This document shows, in pieces, positions 1 to 7,092 of a DNA stretch of 33,750 bases. The stretch's first letter is position 1; every line of letters starts with the position of its first letter. The DNA lies in NCBI GenBank assembly GCA_014728295.1, contig WJLW01000016.1, forward strand, positions 1 to 33,750, written 5' to 3'. A model generated the notes under the pieces. It was given only the letters and a program-made list of their open reading frames with translations, was not told the DNA's origin and did not search any database. This DNA is from Chitinivibrionales bacterium (lineage in GTDB: Bacteria; Fibrobacterota; Chitinivibrionia; Chitinivibrionales; WJKA01). Position numbers and translations under genes: made by a program.

Positions 1-675
1 GCCACCAACATCGCAGATGAGGATCAGCTCGCCCGGCGCTACCAGCTCACGCCAGCCGGCACCTGCATTGTCAAGCCAGGCATAAAACGCCGCCAGGGGC
101 TCTTCCAGCAATGCAACATTTTCTCCCCAGCCTGCTTTAACCGCTGCTTCTGCCGTGAAGGTGCGAGCCGCTTCATCAAATGATGCCGGAATAGTTAGTA
201 CCACCTGTGCATCCGTCACTTCATCGGACAACCCGTATTCATGACGCTTACGATGAAGAGCACGACGTAAATGCTCAAGCAGCCGGGTGGAAGCTTCGAG
301 CGGCGAATATTTTTTATGTACGGCTTGCGATTCCCACGGTAATATGGGCAGGTGCGCATCTATCGCAGTCTGACATAACCATGATTTTGCGGAACAGACA
401 AGCCGTTCCGAATTTCCGGCGCCGATCTCCCGTGCAAATGCACCGGTGATACACGGTTCTTCGATTTCGCTCCACGGTAGTCGCAAACTGTCAACGGAGA
501 ATTGATTTTCGTACGGGATATAGAGGGCGGAGGCCAGTGTCGATTCCTCCGTTACCCGGCTTTGTCCAGTAATCTGCGCAATCGGTGCAACCTGCAATGC
601 TGCTTCATCGGCTACGGCCAGGGCACAATTGCTGGTTCCCAGATCGATGCCGATAGTATGTGTGTTCTCACTCAA
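1..675 (-). CDS. Hsp70-family actin-like ATPase (N-terminal part, cut by window edge)
   Basis: This is the first 225 codons of a DnaK/Hsp70-type ATPase that continues beyond position 1. The phosphate-1 loop IGIDLGTSN is at residues 8-16, TIPASFDEAAR (the Hsp70 TVPAYFNDAQR segment) is at 161-171, LLEEPLAAFYAWL is at 189-201, and the phosphate-2 motif begins as CDVGG at 221-225, where the window ends. The start is a TTG at 673-675: GGAGG lies five bases upstream, inside the last codons of the DUF2760 gene, and the stop TAA of that gene directly abuts this TTG, so translation is probably coupled. It differs from housekeeping DnaK around residues 40-120, so it is more likely one of the divergent Hsp70-like ATPases found beside DUF2760 proteins. 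Its substrate-binding part, if any, is not visible. Confidence 0.9.
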   Translation of the reverse strand, partial: MSENTHTIGIDLGTSNCALAVADEAALQVAPIAQITGQSRVTEESTLASALYIPYENQFSVDSLRLPWSEIEEPCITGAFAREIGAGNSERLVCSAKSWLCQTAIDAHLPILPWESQAVHKKYSPLEASTRLLEHLRRALHRKRHEYGLSDEVTDAQVVLTIPASFDEAARTFTAEAAVKAGWGENVALLEEPLAAFYAWLDNAGAGWRELVAPGELILICDVGG

Positions 676-1326
676 TTATACCTCCACTTCCGCCGGTGTT
701 ATCACAGGCGATTCGGGATTGTCGGGCTCTTTGGTACTGATGGGAAGTTGACGTTTGCGTGCCCGCCAGCCCTGATGTACCAGTGTTCCTGAATACGGCG
801 GCTGGCCATTGACCTTACCGGTAACTTTATATTCTTCGGGTGAATAGCCGTTTGGTAACGTTATATCAGTTTTCTCCTGCTGTTCGGTAACCGGAACCGG
901 ATCAAAAGCGGCATTGACAACTTCCCGGCATCCCTGGTGCACAATCCGTGCCGCACTGCAGATCTGCCCTTCGGTGAATGTGTCGATATCCTCTTTGAGA
1001 AAATCGAGAAAGTGTCCGTGTTCCTGCAACAGACTCAGCAGCATCAGTGCAGGTCGCTGCGGCGGCGCTCCTTTCGGCGTGGGCGGCGCAGGAATGCCCG
1101 GCTCGGATACCTCTTCCTCTCCGGTGCGTCGGCTTGAGCGATAGATTTGATAGACGCTGACCCCGAATGCAACAGCGGTGAGAAAGAGCGCGACTAAAAT
1201 CAATCCCAGGGCATTGGTCGAAAGGTTCTCTGCATTCAGCGAACTGACCAGCACTAGTAACACAATTGCCAGAATCGCGCCATGCAGCGTGCGCAGCCAT
1301 CTGGACTCCGGATTGTTTTTGGACAT
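676..1326 (-). CDS. DUF2760 domain membrane protein, partner of the Hsp70-like ATPase
   Basis: The product has about 216 residues with two predicted membrane segments (roughly 15-31 and 40-60). A Pro-rich linker follows, then the soluble domain beginning RPALMLLSLLQEHGHFLDFLKEDI and running on to HQGCREVV and YSGTLVHQGWRA. That pattern (LLSLLQ..G...DFL.EDI, H.GCR, G.PP..GTL.H.GWR) matches my memory of the DUF2760 family, which is commonly encoded next to Hsp70-like genes. The ATG at 1326 was chosen because AGAGG lies about four bases upstream; an in-frame TTG at 1356 would add ten residues. The stop is immediately adjacent to the TTG start of the Hsp70-like gene, which supports a two-gene operon. 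Biochemical function is unknown; a membrane-anchored partner of the ATPase is an inference from context. Confidence 0.82.
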   Translation of the reverse strand: MSKNNPESRWLRTLHGAILAIVLLVLVSSLNAENLSTNALGLILVALFLTAVAFGVSVYQIYRSSRRTGEEEVSEPGIPAPPTPKGAPPQRPALMLLSLLQEHGHFLDFLKEDIDTFTEGQICSAARIVHQGCREVVNAAFDPVPVTEQQEKTDITLPNGYSPEEYKVTGKVNGQPPYSGTLVHQGWRARKRQLPISTKEPDNPESPVITPAEVEV

Positions 1327-1480
1327 AGCGCCTCTCTGGTTTGATGATATATGCAAGCCAGAAGCAATAAAACATCTGGATACGTTCGACTCCTTATATG
1401 TACTTCCGCAATTCTCATACCACCCATGATGTCTTTGTGAGGTGCGAATTCACGGGTCAGGAGTTTACAACCTGCGGGGA

Positions 1481-2173
1481 CTAATCATACGAAGTCATGC
1501 TTAATGAGTCGGTTTTAACTGAAAAATCGGCCGCATGGATTCCGGGGTATAATGAAACCGGATTGATGAATTTGGTCGTATATACGCTGAAGTGCAAATG
1601 CGGATTGTTGCGTGCATTGCCGGTACTTCCTACGCGGCCAAGCGTATCGCCTCTACCGACGCGCTGCCCTGCCTTGACCAGCCGTGTGCTGAGGTGCGCA
1701 TAATAAAAGCGACACTCCGTCAATGTATCATAGAGAAAAAGCTCCTTTCCACCAAAGGGCGAGGAGTCCCATTTATATACCAGCCCATCCACAACGGCCA
1801 CTACCGGGGCTCCATGTGGGGCTGGGATATCTATACCCAGATGGTATCGCTTCCCGCTATCACGTGCTGCCCCGAAATGGGAAGAAATATCATGGCGATT
1901 TTTACCGGCTACCGGAAATGCAGGCCAGGGTGCGGCAGCAATTTTTCGATTCAACGATTCGATTCCTTGCATTCCCGCCATTTTTCTTTGGCTCGACAAT
2001 GGAATGGATTCGATTGAATCACTCGCGGGTGAAGACATTGCGGCGTCTTTGCCGCTTATATTCCAACGGCTGCAGGTGAGCAGCCCGGCTGCAAATACGG
2101 CAAAAAATGCAGCCGGTACAAAACGATGATTGCTCTTTGAGCACTTTCTTTTTTGTAATATTGCAAATAGCAT
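1481..2173 (-). CDS. M23-family metallopeptidase (LytM-type), predicted lipoprotein
   Basis: This 230-residue protein cuts, or binds to, peptidoglycan cross-links in the envelope. The M23 signature is complete: H111-x3-D115 (in YHLGID), H160 (in YYAHLS) and H192-x-H194 (in PHLHFSV), the zinc ligands and catalytic His of the LytM fold. The N-terminus has a basic stretch, a hydrophobic stretch at about residues 18-32 and a lipobox LLTC at 31-34, so a lipid-anchored periplasmic enzyme is likely. The ATG at 2173 has AGGA seven bases upstream; the longer TTG start at 2212 would place extra charged residues before the signal. All zinc ligands are present, so it is probably active rather than a degenerate EnvC/NlpD-type activator. 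It stands alone, divergent from the RRM gene. Confidence 0.88.
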   Translation of the reverse strand: MLFAILQKRKCSKSNHRFVPAAFFAVFAAGLLTCSRWNISGKDAAMSSPASDSIESIPLSSQRKMAGMQGIESLNRKIAAAPWPAFPVAGKNRHDISSHFGAARDSGKRYHLGIDIPAPHGAPVVAVVDGLVYKWDSSPFGGKELFLYDTLTECRFYYAHLSTRLVKAGQRVGRGDTLGRVGSTGNARNNPHLHFSVYTTKFINPVSLYPGIHAADFSVKTDSLSMTSYD

Positions 2174-2568
2174 TTGCATTTCCTGGAAAATATTAACGAT
2201 ATGTACCCGCAAGGTTGCGCTGCCCGCCTATCGACTTTAGAGCGGCTGGTAAATACGTCAATATCTATGCCAGTCATGTACCGGGCAATTGAACTGCTCC
2301 GGCGCAAACTGCCCGTTTTTTTGCGCGGCGTCACCTTCGTTTGAGTGAATCGTATCTTTTTCCCCGGGGCAATATCAATATATGGCATGTAAATTGCACA
2401 ATCTCTTGTTGCTTTTCGAACAGTTTTGCAAAAGAATGAAACAGCATTTTCAGGTGGCACTTACGTGAGGCCGACAGGCGAAAGGAGGCTTTTCAACCGG
2501 CGTTCATTATAAGGCGGAAGATGCATATTCTGAACCAACTCACCATTAACAAGGGAATTCATCTTACT
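2174..2568. other. Divergent intergenic region between the M23 and RRM genes
   Basis: About 395 bases without a convincing gene. It must hold promoters for both flanking genes. A minus-strand reading frame across 2056-2460 has no recognisable protein features and overlaps the M23 gene. An AAAGGAGG at about 2480-2487 looks like a ribosome binding site but has no start codon at a suitable distance. The long leader before the RRM gene could be regulatory, as is usual for cold-shock-type RNA-binding protein genes, but no specific structure was identified. Confidence 0.5.
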
Positions 2569-2847
2569 ATGAACATGCGACTTTACGTAGGAAACCTGCC
2601 GTTTTCGACGGCGGAAGAAGGACTGCAAAATATCTTTGCAGAATATGGCAAAGTCAAATCGGTTACCGTCATGAAGGACCGGGATACGCAACGCTCACGC
2701 GGTTTTGGATTTGTCGAATTTGAGAGCGGTGACGTGGAAGGTGCGAAACACAATATCAACGGATTCGAATTAGATGGCAGAATTCTCAAGGTTAATGATG
2801 CCCGGCAACGCAGATCACCTGCTTTTCTGCATCAATTGCCGGCCTGA
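2569..2847 (+). CDS. RRM-type RNA-binding protein (bacterial Rbp family)
   Basis: A single RNA recognition motif makes up nearly the whole 92-residue product. RNP2 is LYVGNL and RNP1 is RGFGFVEF, with the usual sheet residues for RNA stacking (Tyr in RNP2, Phe in RNP1). Bacterial proteins of this type, as in cyanobacteria and many other phyla, bind single-stranded RNA and are often cold-induced. The chosen start is MNMRLYVG at 2569; family members usually begin within three residues of the RNP2 strand. An in-frame ATG at 2521 would add 16 residues that do not look like the family. The ribosome binding site is not ideal (AAGGGA about 13 bases upstream), so the exact start is uncertain. A short basic tail follows the domain. 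A hairpin terminator follows at 2881-2903. Confidence 0.9.
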   Translation: MNMRLYVGNLPFSTAEEGLQNIFAEYGKVKSVTVMKDRDTQRSRGFGFVEFESGDVEGAKHNINGFELDGRILKVNDARQRRSPAFLHQLPA

Positions 2848-2880
2848 ACCGAAGCGCCGTTTGCTGCACTCATAATCAGA

Positions 2881-2903
2881 AGCCACCGCGCAAAGCGGTG
2901 GTT
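2881..2903 (+). terminator. Rho-independent terminator after the RRM gene
   Basis: A nine-pair stem (2881-2889 with 2895-2903, one G-T wobble) closes a five-base loop, GCAAA, and is followed by the T-rich ATTGTTT. It lies 34 bases after the RRM stop codon and ends that transcript. Confidence 0.8.
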
Positions 2904-2957
2904 ATTGTTTGTAGTGAGAGCGGCTCACGCATGCACCGGTAATGCGTGCCGGGTACC

Positions 2958-3437
2958 TTAGAGGTAACCGGAAGTCTTCAATGCGTTCCGGGCCATAATC
3001 CAATCAGCGGTCCACCGGGTCCATAAAAAGGATCTTTGGCCGCTGAGTTGTTCACCATAGAGCAGATCCGGGCGCTGACCGGCAGGATATGCACCGAATA
3101 CCTTTAAGGCGCCCTCTAAATGCGCACGGCGATGAGCAACCCCGGCGGGGATCGCTACCGCATCAGCCGGATGCAGTATAAGCGTTTTGCCGGGAGTACC
3201 TCCGAATTTGACCTCGACTTCGCTGTCGCATATGAAAAGCAGTTCGTGCGCGGTATTGTGGTAGTGGTGGTAACCAGAGACTCCGTCCGTCCAGTCAAGG
3301 CCCCAGCCGTGCAGGTATAGATGCTCCTCAAGCGCCGGATAGGAGTTCAGATTCATTTTCTGAAGGATATCCCGGTAGATAACCAACGGACACCGCGCCC
3401 TCAGGAGCGCATACTTATTCCTGCGTGAGTTACTCAA
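2958..3437 (-). CDS. Cupin-domain protein, YjlB-like
   Basis: A single cupin barrel of about 159 residues. Metal-ligand motif 1 is H58-x-H60-x4-E65 (in HHYHNTAHELL). The following KFGG.PGKT, LHPADAVAIPAGVAH and VFGAYPAGQ segments resemble Bacillus YjlB-type cupins, in which the last piece reads V.GAYP.GQ. The substrate of the family is not established. The start is a TTG at 3435-3437 because an in-frame stop lies just upstream; ribosome binding is weak and the gene starts eight bases after the CBS gene, so it may be translated by coupling. An internal ATG at residue 28 is possible but would remove part of the N-terminal strand that YjlB proteins have (PLVIYRDIL). Confidence 0.8.
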   Translation of the reverse strand: MSNSRRNKYALLRARCPLVIYRDILQKMNLNSYPALEEHLYLHGWGLDWTDGVSGYHHYHNTAHELLFICDSEVEVKFGGTPGKTLILHPADAVAIPAGVAHRRAHLEGALKVFGAYPAGQRPDLLYGEQLSGQRSFLWTRWTADWIMARNALKTSGYL

Positions 3438-3445
3438 CCGCGTAA

Positions 3446-3877
3446 TTATCTTTTTGGCTCGGAGGGTTGCGCCACTTCTTTGAGCACTTCACCGGATACC
3501 TGCGCGTCAGCGTTGACTGCTACGTCGCCCAGCGAGACGATACCGGTAATCATGCCGGAGTCACCCTTGACCAGTAACCGGCGGATTTTGTTTTTTTCCA
3601 TAATCGCCGCAGCGTTTTCTACGGCATCATTCTCATTGCAGGTTACGACGTCTTTGGTCATAATTTCACCGACCGTGGTAACCGACGGATCGAGGCTTTC
3701 GGCCAGGCTGCGCACAATTATATCCCGATCGGTAAGTATTCCCGTCAGTTTGTTGCCGTCAAACACCGGCAAGGCGCCTGTGTCAATCTCTTTCATTCGT
3801 GTGGCCGCCTCTTTTACTGTTTGGGGCGACTGAATTGTTTCGGCATTGGGCGTCATAATTTCTTTAATTGCTGCCAT
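3446..3877 (-). CDS. CBS-domain-pair protein
   Basis: Two CBS domains in tandem occupy nearly all 143 residues: about 5-60 (IKEIMTPNAETI, then TGALPVFDGNKLTGILTDRDI) and about 68-125 (VGEIMTKDVVTC, then KIRRLLVKGDSGMITGIVSLGDVA). Such stand-alone Bateman modules bind adenosine nucleotides and are usual in stress-response clusters. The ATG at 3877 has AAGGAG seven bases upstream, a strong ribosome binding site. The gene lies between the coiled-coil membrane gene (28 bases upstream) and the cupin gene, all on the minus strand, suggesting one stress-type operon from 4922 down to 2958. Nucleotide specificity cannot be told from sequence. Confidence 0.93.
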   Translation of the reverse strand: MAAIKEIMTPNAETIQSPQTVKEAATRMKEIDTGALPVFDGNKLTGILTDRDIIVRSLAESLDPSVTTVGEIMTKDVVTCNENDAVENAAAIMEKNKIRRLLVKGDSGMITGIVSLGDVAVNADAQVSGEVLKEVAQPSEPKR

Positions 3878-3905
3878 GCAAAGCTCCTTGCACTCGGTGA
3901 AAGGA

Positions 3906-4265
3906 TCACGCTGATTGCGGCTGGGTTTCCTGTTCGATTTTCATGAACCTGTTTTTGTAGTCCTCGGTAATTTCCCGGATTTTATTGGATGTCTCTCTGG
4001 TGAGCTCTTCGATGCGCAGCGCGGTTTCGCTCGCGTTTTCTCTTCGGCCGTCATGGGTTTGTGTAGCTTCGTGCGCGGCTTGCAGAAGCCGTTCCCGGGC
4101 ATCGTTGGCTATCTGATCGATTTCTCCGATAAACTTGCGCTCGGACAGTGCCTTGCGGCGGCCGATCATACGCAGCGCGCCAATTGCGCCTCCCACAGCA
4201 ACACCAAGTGCAAGACTTGCTTTGAGCAGGACCGCAAGAGCGTTCGGTTTCGAGGTTGATTTCAT
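3906..4265 (-). CDS. Small membrane-anchored coiled-coil protein, unknown function
   Basis: The 119-residue product has one hydrophobic glycine/alanine-rich segment near the N-terminus (about residues 8-30, with GVAVGGAIGAL), then a basic patch (MIGRRK) and a long helical, charged region (about 35-115) with heptad-like spacing. This architecture resembles YtxH-type stress proteins in outline only; no diagnostic motif was seen and I do not assign the family. GGGAGGGAAG immediately upstream of the ATG at 4265 provides a strong ribosome binding site. Its neighbours are a Slp-type lipoprotein and a CBS protein, so an envelope-stress role is an inference from context. Confidence 0.75.
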   Translation of the reverse strand: MKSTSKPNALAVLLKASLALGVAVGGAIGALRMIGRRKALSERKFIGEIDQIANDARERLLQAAHEATQTHDGRRENASETALRIEELTRETSNKIREITEDYKNRFMKIEQETQPQSA

Positions 4266-4310
4266 CTTCCCTCCCTGTGATTGTGTCGCTTTGATATTTG
4301 CGAATAAATG

Positions 4311-4922
4311 CTATTTAAATGTTTCCAGGCACTCGTTCTGCCTGGTTTCCTGCAAATCAAGGCGCCGGGCGTAAATCTCTTCACACGGCCGGTCGCCGTC
4401 TTTTTCCAGTGAATAGGTTTTCTGGTTTTCACACAGGCGCATCTTATCGGCCAGCAATACCGGAAAAGTATACTGCCCATCCTCTCCCAGCGGCTTGGTG
4501 ATATACCCGTAAATAAGTCCGTCGATTTCAACGGTTTTGCCAATCTGAAAGCGATCGCCTTCCAGCGGCTCCGTGCACACACCGATGAAGCGCCCCTGCG
4601 AATAACGGTCTTCTACCGGAAAACCTACTTTGTCAAGGGGAATCTGCTTCATCACGATTTCGGTACACCCCTTGGCCCGACCGATATGTACGATTGAGCC
4701 GGCCCACGTCACGGCGGTACCAACGTAATCCTGTGTGCGGTACAAAACCCGCTCGAAAGGGGGATCATTGCTTGCCATGCCAGTTTGTTTGCTGCCGGCG
4801 GCACATCCGGCAATGAATAGTATCACTGCGACGCCCCCGCTTGTCAGGATATACTTGGCAATGAAGTTAGCTCGACTCGACGCCTTGTCTCTGTCGAACA
4901 TTTTGTTCTTGCATACAAACAT
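4311..4922 (-). CDS. Slp-family outer-membrane lipoprotein
   Basis: A 203-residue precursor with a hydrophobic signal (about 24-39) ending in FIAGC, the lipobox, with lipidated Cys40. The mature part carries the Slp pattern: FERVLYRTQDYVGTAVTWAG, a glutamate-ending beta strand (CTEIVMKQIPLD), YSQGRFIGVC and GKTVEIDGLIYG, ending near YTFPVLLADKM. Slp is known from E. coli as a starvation- and acid-inducible outer-membrane lipoprotein. Start choice: the ATG at 4922 has AAAGG nine bases upstream; the longer TTG start at 4967 and an inner ATG at 4901 lack one. It is the likely first gene of the minus-strand group running to the cupin gene. Confidence 0.8.
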   Translation of the reverse strand: MFVCKNKMFDRDKASSRANFIAKYILTSGGVAVILFIAGCAAGSKQTGMASNDPPFERVLYRTQDYVGTAVTWAGSIVHIGRAKGCTEIVMKQIPLDKVGFPVEDRYSQGRFIGVCTEPLEGDRFQIGKTVEIDGLIYGYITKPLGEDGQYTFPVLLADKMRLCENQKTYSLEKDGDRPCEEIYARRLDLQETRQNECLETFK

Positions 4923-5203
4923 GAGCAGGTACCTTTCTTCACTGCGATCAGGTCGCGCTTTCGGCAAAAGTATGGTTCAGCGAATAATATGCCAGCGATC
5001 GGAGCTACGGGGATTTGAGTGTTTTCCGGCACTCCACAGGTGATTTTATCACGCACGAAAGGCGTTCTCGCATAAATGACAATTTCTATTCCATGTTTTG
5101 AAAAAGGCGTGGCTACCTGCTCCCATTCACCGTATTTGGCGTGATTGCGAGAGCCGATAGTGTGATTTTCATACCATCTCCGTGGGTATCCATATTGAGG
5201 GCA

Positions 5204-5250
5204 GAGTGGACTCCCGTATTCACGGGAATGACATTTGGGAATACGGGAAT
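5204..5250. repeat. Palindromic TTCCCG/CGGGAA intergenic repeat
   Basis: CCCGTATTC at 5213-5221 is repeated inverted as GAATACGGG at 5239-5247, and a further internal inverted pair (CCCGTATTCACGGG) gives a short hairpin. On the minus strand the stretch begins GTCATTCCCGTGAATACGGG and continues to a GTCCACTC end. That layout is very like the small GTCATTCCCGCGAAAGCGGGAATCC-type palindromes dispersed in many proteobacterial and other Gram-negative genomes. Only this copy was seen in the window, so its dispersed nature is inferred from resemblance. Confidence 0.6.
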
Positions 5251-5264
5251 GAAATTGATATAAT
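5235..5264 (+). promoter_or_regulatory. Probable sigma-70-type promoter of the polX run
   Basis: TTGGGA at 5235-5240, an 18-base spacer and a perfect TATAAT at 5259-5264. Transcription would start about 97 bases before polX. The -35 hexamer overlaps the right arm of the palindromic repeat, so the repeat may have supplied part of the promoter. Confidence 0.6.
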
Positions 5265-5367
5265 ACTGAATACCATTTCAATGTGCTCCCCACTTCGAGA
5301 GTGGAATAAAAATTGCGGAATAGAATCCAAAAAATCCTGGACCGGATTAGAAGGATAATCCGCAATT

Positions 5368-7092
5368 ATGCCGATTCACAATTCCGACGTTGCCCAAATA
5401 TTCAATGATATCGGCGATTTACTCGAGATACAGGGCGAGAATCAGTTTCGCATCAGGGCTTACCGCACCGCCGCTCAAACCGTATCGGGCCTGGGTGAAA
5501 ATCTTTCGGCAAAAGTCGAAAAGGGGGAGGATCTTTCAAACATATCGGGTATTGGTAAAGATCTTGCCGATAAAATAGCTATCGTACTTGAAACCGGTTC
5601 GCTGCCTATGCTCGATAATTTGAAAAGGAAAACGCCGGGCGAATTGATCACCATTATGAAGATCGGCGGACTCGGCGGCAAACGCGTCAAAAAAATCTAC
5701 GACGAACTGGGCACGGCCACGCTTGACCAACTCAAGCAAGCCGCCTCCGCGGGCAAGATTAGCTCGCTGCCCGGATTCGGAACCAAAACCGAGCAATCCA
5801 TTCTGGAGGGAATCGAGCAGGTAAAGCAGGGCCAGGGCCGGCGACTGTGGGCCGAAGTGGAAGAAACGGTAAACGCGCTGGTTGACTATCTGCATCAGGC
5901 CCGAAAGGTAAAAAAGGTCACTGTTGCCGGCTCCTTTCGCAGACGCAAAGAGACGGTGCACGACATCGACGTGCTGGCGACCTGCTCCAAAGGTTCCAAT
6001 ATCATGGATCACTTCACATCATTCGATGAAATTGACAAAGTCGTCTCCAGGGGGGAAACCCGGTCGACCGTTGTTATGCGCTCGGGACTGCAAGCCGATT
6101 TGCGGGTGGTTCCCCAGGTATCCTATGGTGCGGCGCTGCACTACTTTACCGGCAGCAAGGAACACAACATTGCCATACGTAAACGCGGCGTCAAGCGTGG
6201 CCTGACGATTAACGAATACGGTGTTTTTCGCAAAAAGGACCGTGTTGCAGGCAAGACCGAGCAGGAGGTGTATGCTGCCGTCAAGCTCCCTTACATCGAA
6301 CCGGAGCTGCGCGAAAACCGGGAAGAAATCGAGACCGCCGAACAAAGTACGTTACCGGAACTCATAGTTCAGGATGATATCCGCGGCGATCTGCACATGC
6401 ATTCCGTGTATACCGATGGCAGGGAGAGCATCGAATCGATGGTCAAAGCCGGCCGGCAGCGGGGGTACGACTACGTGGCAATTACGGACCACTCCCGGCA
6501 TGTCACGGTTGCCAACGGATTGGATGTCAAGCGGCTGCGCAAAGAGATCGAGGAGATCGACAGCCTGAACGATTCCATAAACGGTATGCATGTGCTCAAA
6601 GGCATCGAACTTGACATACTGGAAGACGGTTCGCTCGACCTGCCGGATGAAGTCCTCAAAGAGCTGGATATCGCCATGTGCTCGATACATTACAAATTCA
6701 ATCTCTCTCAGAAACAACAGACCGAGCGCGTCATCAAGGCCATGGACAATCGCTACTTCACGGCTCTGTCGCATCCTACCGGCCGTATTATCAATGACCG
6801 GCCGCCTTACGAAATCGATGTCAACCGCATCCTCGAAGCGGCCGCAGAACGCGGCTGCTTCGTGGAAGTCAACGGCCAGCCCGATCGGCTCGACTTGGCC
6901 GACCACTATTGCCGAGCGGCGTCCGAAAGGGGCGTTAAATGCATTTTGTCAACTGATGCACATAGTGCCGGCAACCTTGATTTTATGCGCCATGCCGTCG
7001 CTCAAGCTCGTCGCGGCTGGCTGCAAGCCGATGATGTGGTCAATACGCGAACGTATACCGATCTCAAAAAAATTTTAACGCAACGACGATAA
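5368..7092 (+). CDS. polX: DNA polymerase/3'-5' exonuclease PolX
   Basis: Bacterial family-X polymerase of 574 residues, the usual size (about 570). Domain order: helix-hairpin-helix/8-kDa-like region (about 1-150, with VSGLGENLSAK, ISGIGKDLADKI and LPGFGTKTEQSI), the nucleotidyltransferase palm (GSFRRRKETVHDIDVL at about 188-203, with the two metal Asp, and DLRVV carrying the third), then a C-terminal PHP domain starting DLHMHS (D341, H343, H345) and including ITDHSRH, GIELDI, SHPTGR, VEVNGQP and STDAHS. Family enzymes fill short gaps in base-excision repair, and the PHP domain provides 3'-5' exonuclease and end-processing activity. Palm and PHP metal ligands look intact. The start fits family members that begin with NSDVAQIFNDIGDLLEI. 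The ligA start codon immediately follows the stop (TAA then ATG). Confidence 0.96.
   Translation: MPIHNSDVAQIFNDIGDLLEIQGENQFRIRAYRTAAQTVSGLGENLSAKVEKGEDLSNISGIGKDLADKIAIVLETGSLPMLDNLKRKTPGELITIMKIGGLGGKRVKKIYDELGTATLDQLKQAASAGKISSLPGFGTKTEQSILEGIEQVKQGQGRRLWAEVEETVNALVDYLHQARKVKKVTVAGSFRRRKETVHDIDVLATCSKGSNIMDHFTSFDEIDKVVSRGETRSTVVMRSGLQADLRVVPQVSYGAALHYFTGSKEHNIAIRKRGVKRGLTINEYGVFRKKDRVAGKTEQEVYAAVKLPYIEPELRENREEIETAEQSTLPELIVQDDIRGDLHMHSVYTDGRESIESMVKAGRQRGYDYVAITDHSRHVTVANGLDVKRLRKEIEEIDSLNDSINGMHVLKGIELDILEDGSLDLPDEVLKELDIAMCSIHYKFNLSQKQQTERVIKAMDNRYFTALSHPTGRIINDRPPYEIDVNRILEAAAERGCFVEVNGQPDRLDLADHYCRAASERGVKCILSTDAHSAGNLDFMRHAVAQARRGWLQADDVVNTRTYTDLKKILTQRR

Larger units (their letters stand above)
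4923..5367. other. Divergent intergenic region between the slp-like gene and polX
   Basis: About 445 bases with no credible gene; a 173-codon minus-strand frame over it has no family features. It contains a dispersed-type palindromic repeat (5204-5250) and a good promoter for polX (5235-5264). Nothing specific was seen in 4970-5200. Confidence 0.6.

Noticed and set aside
2480..2487. Strong ribosome binding site AAAGGAGG in the leader of the RRM gene, suggesting a leader peptide
   Set aside because: No ATG, GTG or TTG occurs at a workable distance downstream.
4844..5365. A 173-codon minus-strand frame before polX
   Set aside because: It covers the palindromic repeat and the start of the slp-like gene in a different frame, with no domain or ribosome binding site.
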